Shown here one piece after another: positions 24,484 to 33,030 of a DNA stretch of 53,901 nucleotides; position 1 is the stretch's first letter, and each line of letters begins with the position of its first letter. The notes under the pieces are model-generated. The model saw nothing but the letters and a program-made list of their open reading frames with translations, had not been told where the DNA came from and did not search any database. Source of the DNA: an uncultured Clostridia bacterium (GTDB lineage Bacteria > Bacillota > Clostridia > Saccharofermentanales > Saccharofermentanaceae); NCBI GenBank assembly GCA_946187935.1, contig CAMHSJ010000012.1, positions 1-53,901 on the forward strand, written 5' to 3'. A program made the position numbers and the translations under genes.

Positions 24484-26901
24484 ATGGCACTTTGCAGCAT
24501 TTGTAAGACAAGACATGCGATCGTCTTTACGAGCCGTTATGAGAACGGCAGACGCATAGACGAAGGTTTCTGCCTTAAGTGTGCCTATAAATCAGGCATA
24601 GCAGGCGTAACTGATATGTTCAACAAGACAGGCATAAACGACGATAACATTGATGAGATGAGCGATCGTGTCGAGAAGATGATCGGATCAGCTGATATGT
24701 CAGTAGATCCTTCGGATTTTCTTAAGTCGCTGGCAGGAGGCGAGTTCGACGATCTCATGCCGGATGAAGAGGGATACGATTTTGACGAGGACTCCACGCC
24801 GATAAATGTTGCTGATGCAGATGCTGACGGCGATGGTGAGGACAAGAAGAACTTTTTCGAGAAGTTCTGGGGCGGAAGGCCCGGGTCTTCAGATGACTCT
24901 GACAAGGATAACAAGAACCAAAGAGGCGAGAAGAAGCTCAAGAACCGTTCGCGCATGAAGTATCTTAATGAGTTCGGAACGAACCTTACTGAGCGTGCGG
25001 CAAGCGGCAAGATCGACCGCATCATCGGCAGGGATACTGAGATAGAGCGCTGCATTCAGATCCTTAACAGAAGGACCAAGAACAATCCCGTTCTCATAGG
25101 TGCTCCCGGTGTCGGTAAGACTGCCGTAGCTCAGGGTCTTGCAGTTAAGATCGTTGAAGGTACTGTGCCCGAGAAGCTCCTTAATATGCAGGTATGGCAG
25201 TTAGACCTTCCTGCAATGGTCGCCGGCACACAGTTCAGAGGACAGTTCGAGAGCCGTATTAAGGGCGTTATCAATGAAGCCATCAAGGCTGAGAACATAA
25301 TCCTCGTTATCGATGAGCTCCATACGATAGTTGGCGCAGGCGATGCCGAGGGCTCCACAAATGCCGCTAACATCTTAAAACCTGCTCTTGCCAGAGGTGA
25401 ACTCAGGATCTTGGGTTCCACTACAACCGCAGAGTATAAGAAGATCGAGAAGGATTCGGCTCTTGAGAGACGTTTCCAGAAGGTCATGCTCGATGAACCG
25501 TCGCCTGAGGAGTCTTTTGAGATACTTAAGGGCATCAAGGACTACTACGAGAAGCACCATAATGTCACATACTCTGATGAGGTCCTGAGATTTGCTGTTG
25601 GTGCATCCAAGAGATACATCACTGACAGATTCCTTCCTGATAAGGCTATAGACCTTATCGATGAGGCGGGTTCTGCAGCAAACCTCAAGAACGTTAAGCT
25701 CGTTAAGCTCGCCAACACCAGAAGGGATCTTGAGCAGGCAGAAGAAGAGCATAAGAAGATGGTAGAATCCATGGAGAACTCCTCTCCTGAAGAGCGCGAA
25801 TGCGAGTATGAGAAGGTAGCAGAGCTCAAGTCCAAGGTCGATAAGCTTACTAATGAACTTGAAGCATTAGAATCTGACATCATGCCCGATCCCATTCAGA
25901 TCGAGGATATCGCCAGGGTTGTAGAGATGTGGACAGGCATCCCTCTTAAGTCTATCTCCGAGAGTGAATCAGACAAGCTCATCCATCTTGAAGAAAGACT
26001 CCACAAGAGACTCGTTGGTCAGGAAGATGCTGTCAAGGCAGTCGCCAAGGCTGTAAGACGCACAAGGGCAGGCTTTACAAAGAAGCATAAGCCTACATCT
26101 TTCATCTTTGTCGGACCTACAGGTGTCGGTAAGACAGAGCTCGTTAAGACATTAGCTGAAGTAATGTTTGATTCCGAGGATGCGTTCATCAGGATCGACA
26201 TGTCTGAATACATGGAGCCGCACTCAGTGAGCAAGCTCATAGGTTCCCCTCCGGGATATGTCGGCTTTGACGATGCAGGTCAGTTAACCGAGCAGGTAAG
26301 GCGCAAGCCCTATTCCGTTATCCTGTTTGATGAGATCGAGAAGGCTCATCCCGATGTTTTTAATCTCCTTCTGCAGATGTTAGATGACGGTGTCCTGACT
26401 GACAGCCATGGTCTGCATGTCAACTTCGAGAACACCATAATCATCATGACCTCCAATGCGGGCAGCTCTAATAAGGCTGCAACGATCGGATTCTTCTCAG
26501 GAACACATGAAGCCATGGAGCAGCATGTTCAGAGTGCTCTTAAAGAGACATTCAGACCCGAGTTCTTAAACAGGATCGATGAGGTCATCATCTTTAAGTC
26601 TCTGTCTAAAGATGAGATCAGGTCAATAGTTGACATTATGTTCAAGGATGTCATAGCTTCTTTGGCTTCCAAGAACATTAAGGGTTCCTTGAGCAAAGCT
26701 GCAGGTGATCACCTGGCTGAGATAGGATACGATGAGAAGTTCGGTGCAAGACCTCTTAGAAAGGCTATAAGATCCAATATAGAAGATCCTCTTGCTGATA
26801 TGTTCCTTAACGGCGAGCTTAATGATGTTTCCGAAGTTAAGATCGGCTTTAGACAGGGCAAGTTTGTTTTCGATACCGTCAAGAGGGAAGAGCAGGAATA
26901 A
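24484..26901 (+). CDS. ClpE-like AAA+ unfoldase with N-terminal zinc finger
   Basis: The 805 residues begin with a four-Cys zinc finger (Cys4, Cys7, Cys30, Cys33) like that of ClpE, instead of the Clp-N repeats of ClpC. An acidic, low-complexity linker (about 85-150) follows. The first AAA+ module has Walker A GAPGVGKT at 206-213 and VIDELHTIVGAG. A coiled-coil middle domain (around 400-470) and the second module with GPTGVGKT near 544 and FDEIEKAHPDV complete it. IGF at 668-670 matches the ClpP-docking loop, so it likely feeds ClpP. The linker is longer than in typical ClpE. It directly abuts uvrA. Confidence 0.9.
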   Translation: MALCSICKTRHAIVFTSRYENGRRIDEGFCLKCAYKSGIAGVTDMFNKTGINDDNIDEMSDRVEKMIGSADMSVDPSDFLKSLAGGEFDDLMPDEEGYDFDEDSTPINVADADADGDGEDKKNFFEKFWGGRPGSSDDSDKDNKNQRGEKKLKNRSRMKYLNEFGTNLTERAASGKIDRIIGRDTEIERCIQILNRRTKNNPVLIGAPGVGKTAVAQGLAVKIVEGTVPEKLLNMQVWQLDLPAMVAGTQFRGQFESRIKGVINEAIKAENIILVIDELHTIVGAGDAEGSTNAANILKPALARGELRILGSTTTAEYKKIEKDSALERRFQKVMLDEPSPEESFEILKGIKDYYEKHHNVTYSDEVLRFAVGASKRYITDRFLPDKAIDLIDEAGSAANLKNVKLVKLANTRRDLEQAEEEHKKMVESMENSSPEERECEYEKVAELKSKVDKLTNELEALESDIMPDPIQIEDIARVVEMWTGIPLKSISESESDKLIHLEERLHKRLVGQEDAVKAVAKAVRRTRAGFTKKHKPTSFIFVGPTGVGKTELVKTLAEVMFDSEDAFIRIDMSEYMEPHSVSKLIGSPPGYVGFDDAGQLTEQVRRKPYSVILFDEIEKAHPDVFNLLLQMLDDGVLTDSHGLHVNFENTIIIMTSNAGSSNKAATIGFFSGTHEAMEQHVQSALKETFRPEFLNRIDEVIIFKSLSKDEIRSIVDIMFKDVIASLASKNIKGSLSKAAGDHLAEIGYDEKFGARPLRKAIRSNIEDPLADMFLNGELNDVSEVKIGFRQGKFVFDTVKREEQE

Positions 26902-26934
26902 ACTCTGAACAACTGAATTAAACACCAATGATCA

Positions 26935-26961
26935 AGCCCCGAAGTTTAAAACTCCGGGGCT
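26935..26961. terminator. Hairpin between convergent genes
   Basis: AGCCCCG-A-AGTTT pairs with AACT-C-CGGGGCT, a stem of about 11 bp with one mismatch, between two convergent genes. Neither strand has a T-run after it, so it may act weakly in either direction. Confidence 0.55.
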
Positions 26962-26991
26962 CGATCCTGATCGGGCTAAACTGATCAGGTA

Positions 26992-28989
26992 TTACTTCCA
27001 GTCAAAGTAGCAGTAGTCGTAACCATAGTGTGATACGGAAGAGGATGTGGATACATATACCGTATAGGTTACTGTTTCTCCTGCAGGGATCATGATGTCA
27101 TTAGGTACGCCGACATATTTGTTATTGCCGGATGATGTGAATGTGAACTGGTCGCAAGTAACATCTGTGATCTCAGCATCGGATCTTATGGTGATATCGA
27201 CTTCCTTGAGCGAGAGTGTAAGGCTTGCATCCTTATCAGACTTGTTGGTAAGAGTGATATCGAACTTAAAGCCGCCTGCTGTTGTAGAGAAGTGGTTGAG
27301 CTTGGTCTTGAAGTTAGTAACCTTGACACCGCCTGTTGATGAAGAAGCTGTCGTAGTAGTTGTCGTTGCCTCAGCAGTAGTTGTTGTCGTGGTAGTAGCT
27401 TCAGTTGTTGTGGCAGTTGTCGTCGCCTCTGTAGTAGTTGCTTCAGTTGTAGCTTCCGTAGTAGTCTCAGAGGTTTCGGTCGTAGCTTCTGTAGTAGCAG
27501 TTGTGGTCTCTGTGGTTGTTGTCTCAGAAGTCTCAGGTGCAGCCGTAGTTTCAGAAGGCACAGCAGTGGTCTCTGACTCTTCTGTCTGTTCGATCCTTGT
27601 GGGAACGGTCTCAACATTCTTCTTGCCGTTAAACAGGCCTGCGAGCTTCTCAGTATTGTCTAATACCCAAAGGATACCGATGAACAGTACGATAATGACA
27701 GCAAGAGTTATGACGCCGCCTTTGCCGGGCTCTCTAACGGGCTTATCTGACTTTCTTCTCTTCTTGTTGACTGCAGGAGTTACAGGTGTGATCTTCTTCT
27801 GCTGCTCGTGATCGAGCTGAGCCTTCTTGGCAGCTTCAGCATTACGCTCCTGTCTTGCAGCTGCATTCTCAAATGCAGGGTTTGTAGGTCTCTTGGCAGG
27901 AGCAGGTCTCGGACTTGCCGCAGGTCTAGATTCTCCGCCTGCACCGGGACGGTGAGTAGCAGGAGTTGCATTTAATACTCTTCCTGAATTGCTCTGGGGA
28001 GCAGGCTTAGCAGCAGTTTCAGGTTTCTGGATATTTGAAGCAGGAGCTGAAGCCTTGACTTCCGGCTTAACAGGTGCTTTTGCTTCAGGCTTGGATTCAG
28101 CTGCAGCTGCCGGAGCAACGGGTGATGCTTCTGGTTTCTTTTCGACAGGTGCTTCTTTACTTACAGGAGCAGCAGGCTTTTGAGCAGCTGAAGGCTGAGG
28201 TCTGTAAGGTGCCTTAGGCATAACCTTTTCCTGAGGTTTAGCTTCAGGTGTCTTAAAAGCATCCATGCCTGAGTTTACTTTGCCGAATGTCTCGATGGCC
28301 TTGTCTTCAGCCTTGGAAGGAGCAGGTTTAGCCTGAGGTGCCTGTGTCTGGGGCTTTTGTGCAAATGGACTCTTGGGCTTATTGCTCTCTGATGTTGCAA
28401 AATCAAGATCGTTTCCGCTATTGAAGAGCTTGTCCTTGGAAGGATCTTCAGTATTAAGTCCGCCAAAATCCATCAGGTCTTTATCGTTATCGTCGAAAAC
28501 AGGGGCAGCTTCTGCAGGAACAGCTTTTGCCTTGTTATCAACTTCAAATGTTCCGTTATCCTTGGGAAATGAAGGGGCAGGGGAGGCAGGCTTTGCTTCG
28601 TTAACGGGAGCAGAAGGTTCAGGCATCTTAGCCGCTTCTTCTGTTTTTACTGCCTCGGGCTTTGCTTCAGGCTTCTTGGATTGGACTCCCTCAGCCATCT
28701 TGAAGGGGGCAAAAGAAGTCTCTGCCTTTTCCTCCTTAGGAGCATCAGCATTGTTTAAAGGTTTGAACGCTGATATGGACGAATCGAATTCGAAATCGTC
28801 AAATTCATCCTTAAAGCCGTCATCGAGGTTGTCCTTGTTCTCTTTGAGCTTGCCTTCAACCGTATTTACGGGATCATTTGATTTAAAGGAGACTGCGAAA
28901 GAAGAATCGACAAGATCATCGTTGTCAGATATAGGATTCTCGCCGCTCTTGCTCTCATTGTTATTGTTCTCGTTGGGGTCAAATAACAT
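26992..28989 (-). CDS. Long disordered single-pass membrane protein with Thr-rich stalk
   Basis: The 665-residue protein has a cytoplasmic N-terminal half (about 1-415) of low complexity, rich in Pro, Ala, Glu and Lys with many KPEAK/APAA repeats. A transmembrane helix lies near 423-442 (ITLAVIIVLFIGILWVL). A Thr/Glu stalk (about 475-555, many TTTEATT repeats) leads to an outer domain of about 105 residues containing FKTKLNHFSTTAGGFKFDITLTN, possibly an Ig-like or CARDB-like beta fold. GGAGGG sits 5 bases before ATG. Similar stalks occur in cell-surface proteins of Ruminococcaceae and Lachnospiraceae. No enzyme motif is present; function unknown. Confidence 0.75.
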   Translation of the reverse strand: MLFDPNENNNNESKSGENPISDNDDLVDSSFAVSFKSNDPVNTVEGKLKENKDNLDDGFKDEFDDFEFDSSISAFKPLNNADAPKEEKAETSFAPFKMAEGVQSKKPEAKPEAVKTEEAAKMPEPSAPVNEAKPASPAPSFPKDNGTFEVDNKAKAVPAEAAPVFDDNDKDLMDFGGLNTEDPSKDKLFNSGNDLDFATSESNKPKSPFAQKPQTQAPQAKPAPSKAEDKAIETFGKVNSGMDAFKTPEAKPQEKVMPKAPYRPQPSAAQKPAAPVSKEAPVEKKPEASPVAPAAAAESKPEAKAPVKPEVKASAPASNIQKPETAAKPAPQSNSGRVLNATPATHRPGAGGESRPAASPRPAPAKRPTNPAFENAAARQERNAEAAKKAQLDHEQQKKITPVTPAVNKKRRKSDKPVREPGKGGVITLAVIIVLFIGILWVLDNTEKLAGLFNGKKNVETVPTRIEQTEESETTAVPSETTAAPETSETTTTETTTATTEATTETSETTTEATTEATTTEATTTATTTEATTTTTTTAEATTTTTTASSSTGGVKVTNFKTKLNHFSTTAGGFKFDITLTNKSDKDASLTLSLKEVDITIRSDAEITDVTCDQFTFTSSGNNKYVGVPNDIMIPAGETVTYTVYVSTSSSVSHYGYDYCYFDWK

Positions 28990-29021
28990 AGTAATCCCTC
29001 CGCTTTTTATTGATTTATTTT

Positions 29022-29030
29022 ATTCTAACA
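29022..29030 (-). promoter_or_regulatory. Extended -10 promoter of the Thr-rich protein gene
   Basis: On the minus strand TGTTAGAAT, an extended -10, lies about 30 bases before the start codon. No good -35 is seen. Confidence 0.5.
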
Positions 29031-29091
29031 CTCTTGTTTTTTATCTTTTATTTTAATTGTGTTACATGTTATGCGGCTGATTACTGATAAC

Positions 29092-29120
29092 TTGACATAT
29101 GCCAAGTCGGGTGATATTAT
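29092..29120 (+). promoter_or_regulatory. Promoter of the tRNA-Leu/tRNA-fMet pair
   Basis: TTGACA (29092-29097), 17-base spacer, TATTAT (29115-29120) preceded by TGA. Near-consensus, as expected for stable RNA genes. Confidence 0.88.
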
Positions 29121-29141
29121 CATTTGGCGCTCAACGGAGAA

Positions 29142-29228
29142 GCTCGTGTGGCGGAATTGGCAGACGCAACGGACTTAAAATCCGTCGAAGTAAAATTCGT
29201 ACCGGTTCAAGTCCGGTCACGAGCACCA
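29142..29228 (+). tRNA. tRNA-Leu (anticodon TAA)
   Basis: The 87 bases form a class II cloverleaf with a long variable arm. Acceptor GCTCGTG pairs with CACGAGC; anticodon stem ACGGA/TCCGT has loop CTTAAAA, giving TAA and codon UUA. CCA is encoded at 29226-29228. Confidence 0.95.
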
Positions 29229-29236
29229 TATGATAT

Positions 29237-29313
29237 CGCGGAGTGGAGCAGTTGGTAGCTTGCCGGGCTCATAACCCGGAGGTCGTGAGGTTCGAGTCCC
29301 GCCTCCGCAACCA
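29237..29313 (+). tRNA. Initiator tRNA-fMet (anticodon CAT)
   Basis: The 77 bases start with C opposite A at the end of the acceptor stem (CGCGGAG with CTCCGCA), the unpaired first base that marks bacterial initiator tRNA. The anticodon stem carries GGG/CCC beside loop CTCATAA. CCA is encoded. It is 8 bases after tRNA-Leu. Confidence 0.95.
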
Positions 29314-29315
29314 TT

Positions 29316-29350
29316 AAAGGATGTCTCAGTATGAGGCATCCTTTGTTTTT
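29316..29350 (+). terminator. Terminator of the tRNA pair
   Basis: AAAGGATG-T-CTCA pairs with TGAG-G-CATCCTTT around a GTA loop, followed by GTTTTT. Confidence 0.85.
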
Positions 29351-29387
29351 GCCTTATTTGGCAGATTTCTTTTTTTTAAGATAATTA

Positions 29388-29395
29388 TGTATAAT
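29388..29395 (+). promoter_or_regulatory. -10 element of the sensor-MFS operon
   Basis: TGTATAAT, 31 bases before the ATG of the sensor-MFS gene. No -35 is evident. Confidence 0.5.
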
Positions 29396-29426
29396 TAGTA
29401 TTATTCCTTTCGAGGGAGGTTTTGTT

Positions 29427-32276
29427 ATGGCTAATATTCAAACCGATAACAGTCAGTCTCAGACTGATGTCATGAGCAGACTGTTTAGGATTGTTATATT
29501 GATAATAGTATCTTTCCTGATCTCTGTTGCCTCTGTTTCTTTTGCGGTGCATCACATGAGGCTTCAGTTTGAAGATGAGTTCAAAGGAATATCAGATACC
29601 AAGGTAAATCAGATCGCTGATATAGTTAAGATCTCCGTTGACGGAGATGAGCTTGAAGCCGACACAGGCGCTTCTTCACAAAAGTACGGCATGATCCTGC
29701 AGCTTATGCTCGCAGATACATCTTCAGAAACACTTTCCACTGAGAGCTACGGCCTTTTCGCATATAAGGACGGAAGACTTGATCTTCTCCTGAGCAGCGG
29801 AGTAAGCGATGTCTCAGAGTTTGCTGTTGCAGGCCGCAAGATCTCTGACTGGCTTACAGAAGGCAATGGAGTTACAACAGTTGAGGGTGACAACTTCGAG
29901 AGCCTTATCGTTCCGATCACAAACAGCGCTGGAATCTGCGTAGGCGTATTTGAGTATAAGGTTGCTTATGACGGCCTTTTCGATGTAGGCAATAAGCTTG
30001 AATCCCGCATACTTATAGCTGTTATCATATCTGTTGTAGCGGGAGTTGCTCTGTTTGTAGTACAGGAAGTCCTCATCAAGGTCATGCGCGGCAAGCAGGG
30101 CGGAGCCAACGGACGTAATGCCGAGACTCCCAGAGCCAGGGATAAGAGAATAACCTCGACAACCATCGGTTATTGTTTTGCTATAGTTCTTGTAGTCCTG
30201 CTGATAATATCTAACCATCTTTCAGGCGTATATGTTCAGGCCTTGGAGAGTGAGAGGGCAGATGCCATGGAGAAATGCGCTATCTCCTCAGCTGCCGCGA
30301 TCAGCTATTCCCAGATCGAAGAGAACATGAACTATATGCTCCCGATCTACAAATATGCTGAGGATAAGCCTTATATCGTAAACATCTATACGATGGCAGG
30401 CGATTCATTCTTGAGGCTCTATACTTCAACATCCAACAACACTACTGAGCAGTACTATCTTACGGGTAATACGGGTGATCAGTACATAAACTGCTTCACG
30501 CTTCAGCAGACGGCTTTCCTGTCAAGGATAGAAGGAGGCCTGTCTTATGTCTGCGCGATAGCTCCTATCCTTTCGCCTGAGAATACCGTAGCGGGCGTTC
30601 TCGAGATAACTATGCCGAGAGCTGATTTCGAATCCACTGTTAACGGCATGAGCCTCAGCTGGGTATTCACTATCATCTCTATTGCTATCTCTATGGGCAT
30701 TGTCATCTTCGAGCTTAATCTGTTCATCTCGACAGTTGCCAAGGGTGTATCAGGAAACAGCCCCGTACTCGTAATGTATGGCGAGAATGCCAACAGGTTC
30801 CTGTCTTTCTTTATGGCTTTCGGCTCGATCATGGTGCCCGTGACATTCTCGGATTTCTTCAAGAAGAACCTTGAGTTTGACGACATAATAGTCCAGGTTT
30901 TCATTGCCGCTGCCACGATCCTTTTCATCATAGGCTTCTTTGGTCTGTCTGATCTTAAGTTCATGATCAAGTCCAAGCTGACTTCAAGGATCGCTGTCAT
31001 CCTCGTTTCCGCATTTGGCTACTTCCTCATGCTGATCGCAGGTATCCTCGGCAATCCTTATCTGCTCCTCGTACTGGCTCTGCCGGTAGGATTCTGCTAC
31101 GGAATGCCTCTTAACTACTTAAGAGACTATCGTATCAATGCGGGCAGGTTAGGGTATAAGGACTTCAGTGACAGGAATATCCACAACATCCAGAGTTCTT
31201 CTTATTTCCTCGGTGTTTCGGTCGGAACCATAATCGCAGGCATCTGCTTCGAGAGATTCGGTCTCCTTATCGTATCTGTCATATCAGGCGCTGCGCTCAT
31301 CCTTACAGCCATCGGCATGATAATCTTCATGCAGAACAATAATCCTGTCAGGGAAGCGTCACTGTCTGTCAGCGAATGGCTCCAGATCTCTACGGATAAG
31401 TACGCAGGCAAGTTCCTCGGATCTTCGTTCCTCATCCTCGGCATCTGCCTGTCGTTCATGCTCGTATTCATTCCAAACTATCTCGAAAAGGTCGGCATCT
31501 CGCTTGCAACCTCAGCATTCTACTTCCTGCTTTGCTGGTTCGTTGCATGCCCTGTATTGCTGTTCGTTAAGAACCGTTACGCGCATCTTCTAAATTCAAG
31601 AGCAAGGGTAGTCATCCAGGCGTTATCAGTTACATTAGGACTCCTTTTGTTCGCACTTGCTCCTTCAGCCAAGATGCTCGTTATAACTGTAGCACTCTTA
31701 GGTGTTGCTCTCGGAATACACGATTTCTACTATATATATGTCCTGTATCTTATCTGCGGCAAGCGCATCAAGGCCAACCTGCGTAAGGTTGCTGAATATA
31801 GCTTCTACTTCGGTCTCGGTATCGCAGTCCCCGTATTCATGACGGCATTCATGCTCGGCAATATCAGGATAGTAATGCTTGTAAGTGCTGCTCTTGTGGC
31901 TCTTATCTCGTTTATCTATCCGGCTTCTTCGTTCTCTGCGCAGTTAGATGACAGAGATCCTTCGCTTAAGCCTGTCAAAAAGAAGAAGGCTCCATATAGA
32001 AAGCCTGCTTACCAGAGAGCTCCTGAAGCAAACATGAATGCTCAGCCGCAGATGCCCGTTACACCTCAGGCACCTGCTGATTACCGGCAGATCCCTGATG
32101 CTGCACCGGTCCCGGCTGATCCTTACAGTGAACCGGGCTATGCTCCCCAGATGGAGCAGCCTGTTATGGATAACAGCAATCCATATGCAACGGATACTTC
32201 GTTCCTGAACGATACGCCTGTGGCTCCTGTTGATCCTAACGATCCTAATAACATGGGAGGTGGAAGCTATGTCTGA
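29427..32276 (+). CDS. Sensor-MFS fusion membrane protein
   Basis: The 949 residues combine two extracytoplasmic sensor-like segments with a transporter. A helix near 21-43, an outer domain to about 195, a second helix near 195-217, a basic cytoplasmic loop, another helix near 245-267, and a second outer domain (about 270-410) precede a block of about 12 transmembrane helices from about 425 to 845, with the typical MFS pairing of six and six. The C-terminal 100 residues are Pro/Gln-rich and cytoplasmic. The outer parts resemble Cache-type sensor domains in size. GAGGGAGGT precedes ATG 29427. No GGDEF, kinase or other output domain is present; the MFS part may be the output. Function unknown. 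Confidence 0.75.
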   Translation: MANIQTDNSQSQTDVMSRLFRIVILIIVSFLISVASVSFAVHHMRLQFEDEFKGISDTKVNQIADIVKISVDGDELEADTGASSQKYGMILQLMLADTSSETLSTESYGLFAYKDGRLDLLLSSGVSDVSEFAVAGRKISDWLTEGNGVTTVEGDNFESLIVPITNSAGICVGVFEYKVAYDGLFDVGNKLESRILIAVIISVVAGVALFVVQEVLIKVMRGKQGGANGRNAETPRARDKRITSTTIGYCFAIVLVVLLIISNHLSGVYVQALESERADAMEKCAISSAAAISYSQIEENMNYMLPIYKYAEDKPYIVNIYTMAGDSFLRLYTSTSNNTTEQYYLTGNTGDQYINCFTLQQTAFLSRIEGGLSYVCAIAPILSPENTVAGVLEITMPRADFESTVNGMSLSWVFTIISIAISMGIVIFELNLFISTVAKGVSGNSPVLVMYGENANRFLSFFMAFGSIMVPVTFSDFFKKNLEFDDIIVQVFIAAATILFIIGFFGLSDLKFMIKSKLTSRIAVILVSAFGYFLMLIAGILGNPYLLLVLALPVGFCYGMPLNYLRDYRINAGRLGYKDFSDRNIHNIQSSSYFLGVSVGTIIAGICFERFGLLIVSVISGAALILTAIGMIIFMQNNNPVREASLSVSEWLQISTDKYAGKFLGSSFLILGICLSFMLVFIPNYLEKVGISLATSAFYFLLCWFVACPVLLFVKNRYAHLLNSRARVVIQALSVTLGLLLFALAPSAKMLVITVALLGVALGIHDFYYIYVLYLICGKRIKANLRKVAEYSFYFGLGIAVPVFMTAFMLGNIRIVMLVSAALVALISFIYPASSFSAQLDDRDPSLKPVKKKKAPYRKPAYQRAPEANMNAQPQMPVTPQAPADYRQIPDAAPVPADPYSEPGYAPQMEQPVMDNSNPYATDTSFLNDTPVAPVDPNDPNNMGGGSYV

Positions 32277-33030
32277 TGAACTTTGGAATGCCAAGCTTAC
32301 CCGCGAGAATATCTCTGATTTTTACTATCAGACCGTTGTAATGGTCTTCTCATCAGTATTCCCGATCACGAAGGAAGCAACAAGATGCGAGAGGGCAATA
32401 GTTAAGTCCTATCTTGATATCTATTCAAGACGCAATACGGTTCCTGCAGAGCAGGTCATCTTTGTTTTCGGTGATATCCTTCTTGAGAATGCCAAGAGCG
32501 TGGTAGAAGAGTACCCTCTTCCTTCTGATCTGACATTCCAGGACAGGCTTTTGGATGAATACACCAGGAACTCCATGCTCGAGAAGATCTTATCCAAGAT
32601 AGATTCCAAGAGCTTCAAGATGGCTGAGTTCATCTCTACTGATGTCAAGAAGGTCAAGACTCCCAAGACAAGGAGCGCAGGTCTGTTCACCGTAACGCCT
32701 CTTCTTATTATCGAGATAATCATCCTCGCCATCGTGATCTCTTTTGTCAGCTACGCTGCGATCACTATTCCTTATTCCAAGGATAAGCTGATAAATGAGA
32801 GAGACATCTTCGAAGCTGTTTCTGTCCAGGAGCAGTTTATCGGCGCTATGAACTACTATCCGCTCAATGTCAATGTAAGCAAGTCAGCTTACTATAACGA
32901 TATCATGAATGCTAATGCAGCTTCTGATGAAGAACCTGCAGAGCCGGGTGAATCAGAACCTGCAGAGCAGATCCTGGCTCCGAGCCTTGCAACGACGGCT
33001 GAAACTCAGGTTTCTGCAACGAGCGGCTGA
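32269..33030 (+). CDS. Single-pass membrane protein co-translated with the sensor-MFS protein
   Basis: This 253-residue protein starts at ATG 32269, overlapping the upstream stop by 8 bases, with GGGAGGTGG at 32255-32263. Residues 1-135 are helical and cytoplasmic (MSDELWNAKLTREN then SDFYYQTVVMVFSSVF). A transmembrane helix follows near 147-170 (LLIIEIIILAIVISFVSY), then an outer segment with an acidic, Pro/Ala/Thr-rich tail. The helical start vaguely resembles a sigma-factor region but has no clear motif. Coupling and topology suggest a partner of the MFS fusion. I do not recognise the family. Confidence 0.7.
   Translation: MSDELWNAKLTRENISDFYYQTVVMVFSSVFPITKEATRCERAIVKSYLDIYSRRNTVPAEQVIFVFGDILLENAKSVVEEYPLPSDLTFQDRLLDEYTRNSMLEKILSKIDSKSFKMAEFISTDVKKVKTPKTRSAGLFTVTPLLIIEIIILAIVISFVSYAAITIPYSKDKLINERDIFEAVSVQEQFIGAMNYYPLNVNVSKSAYYNDIMNANAASDEEPAEPGESEPAEQILAPSLATTAETQVSATSG

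Noticed and set aside
27092..27811. Plus-strand ORF of 239 codons opposite the Thr-rich protein
   Set aside because: It is the antisense shadow of the Thr/Ala-rich repeat coding region; it is Val-rich low complexity and has no ribosome binding site.
28373..29056. Plus-strand ORF of 227 codons opposite the disordered N-terminal half
   Set aside because: Antisense reading of repetitive Pro/Glu codons; it overlaps the real minus-strand start and promoter.
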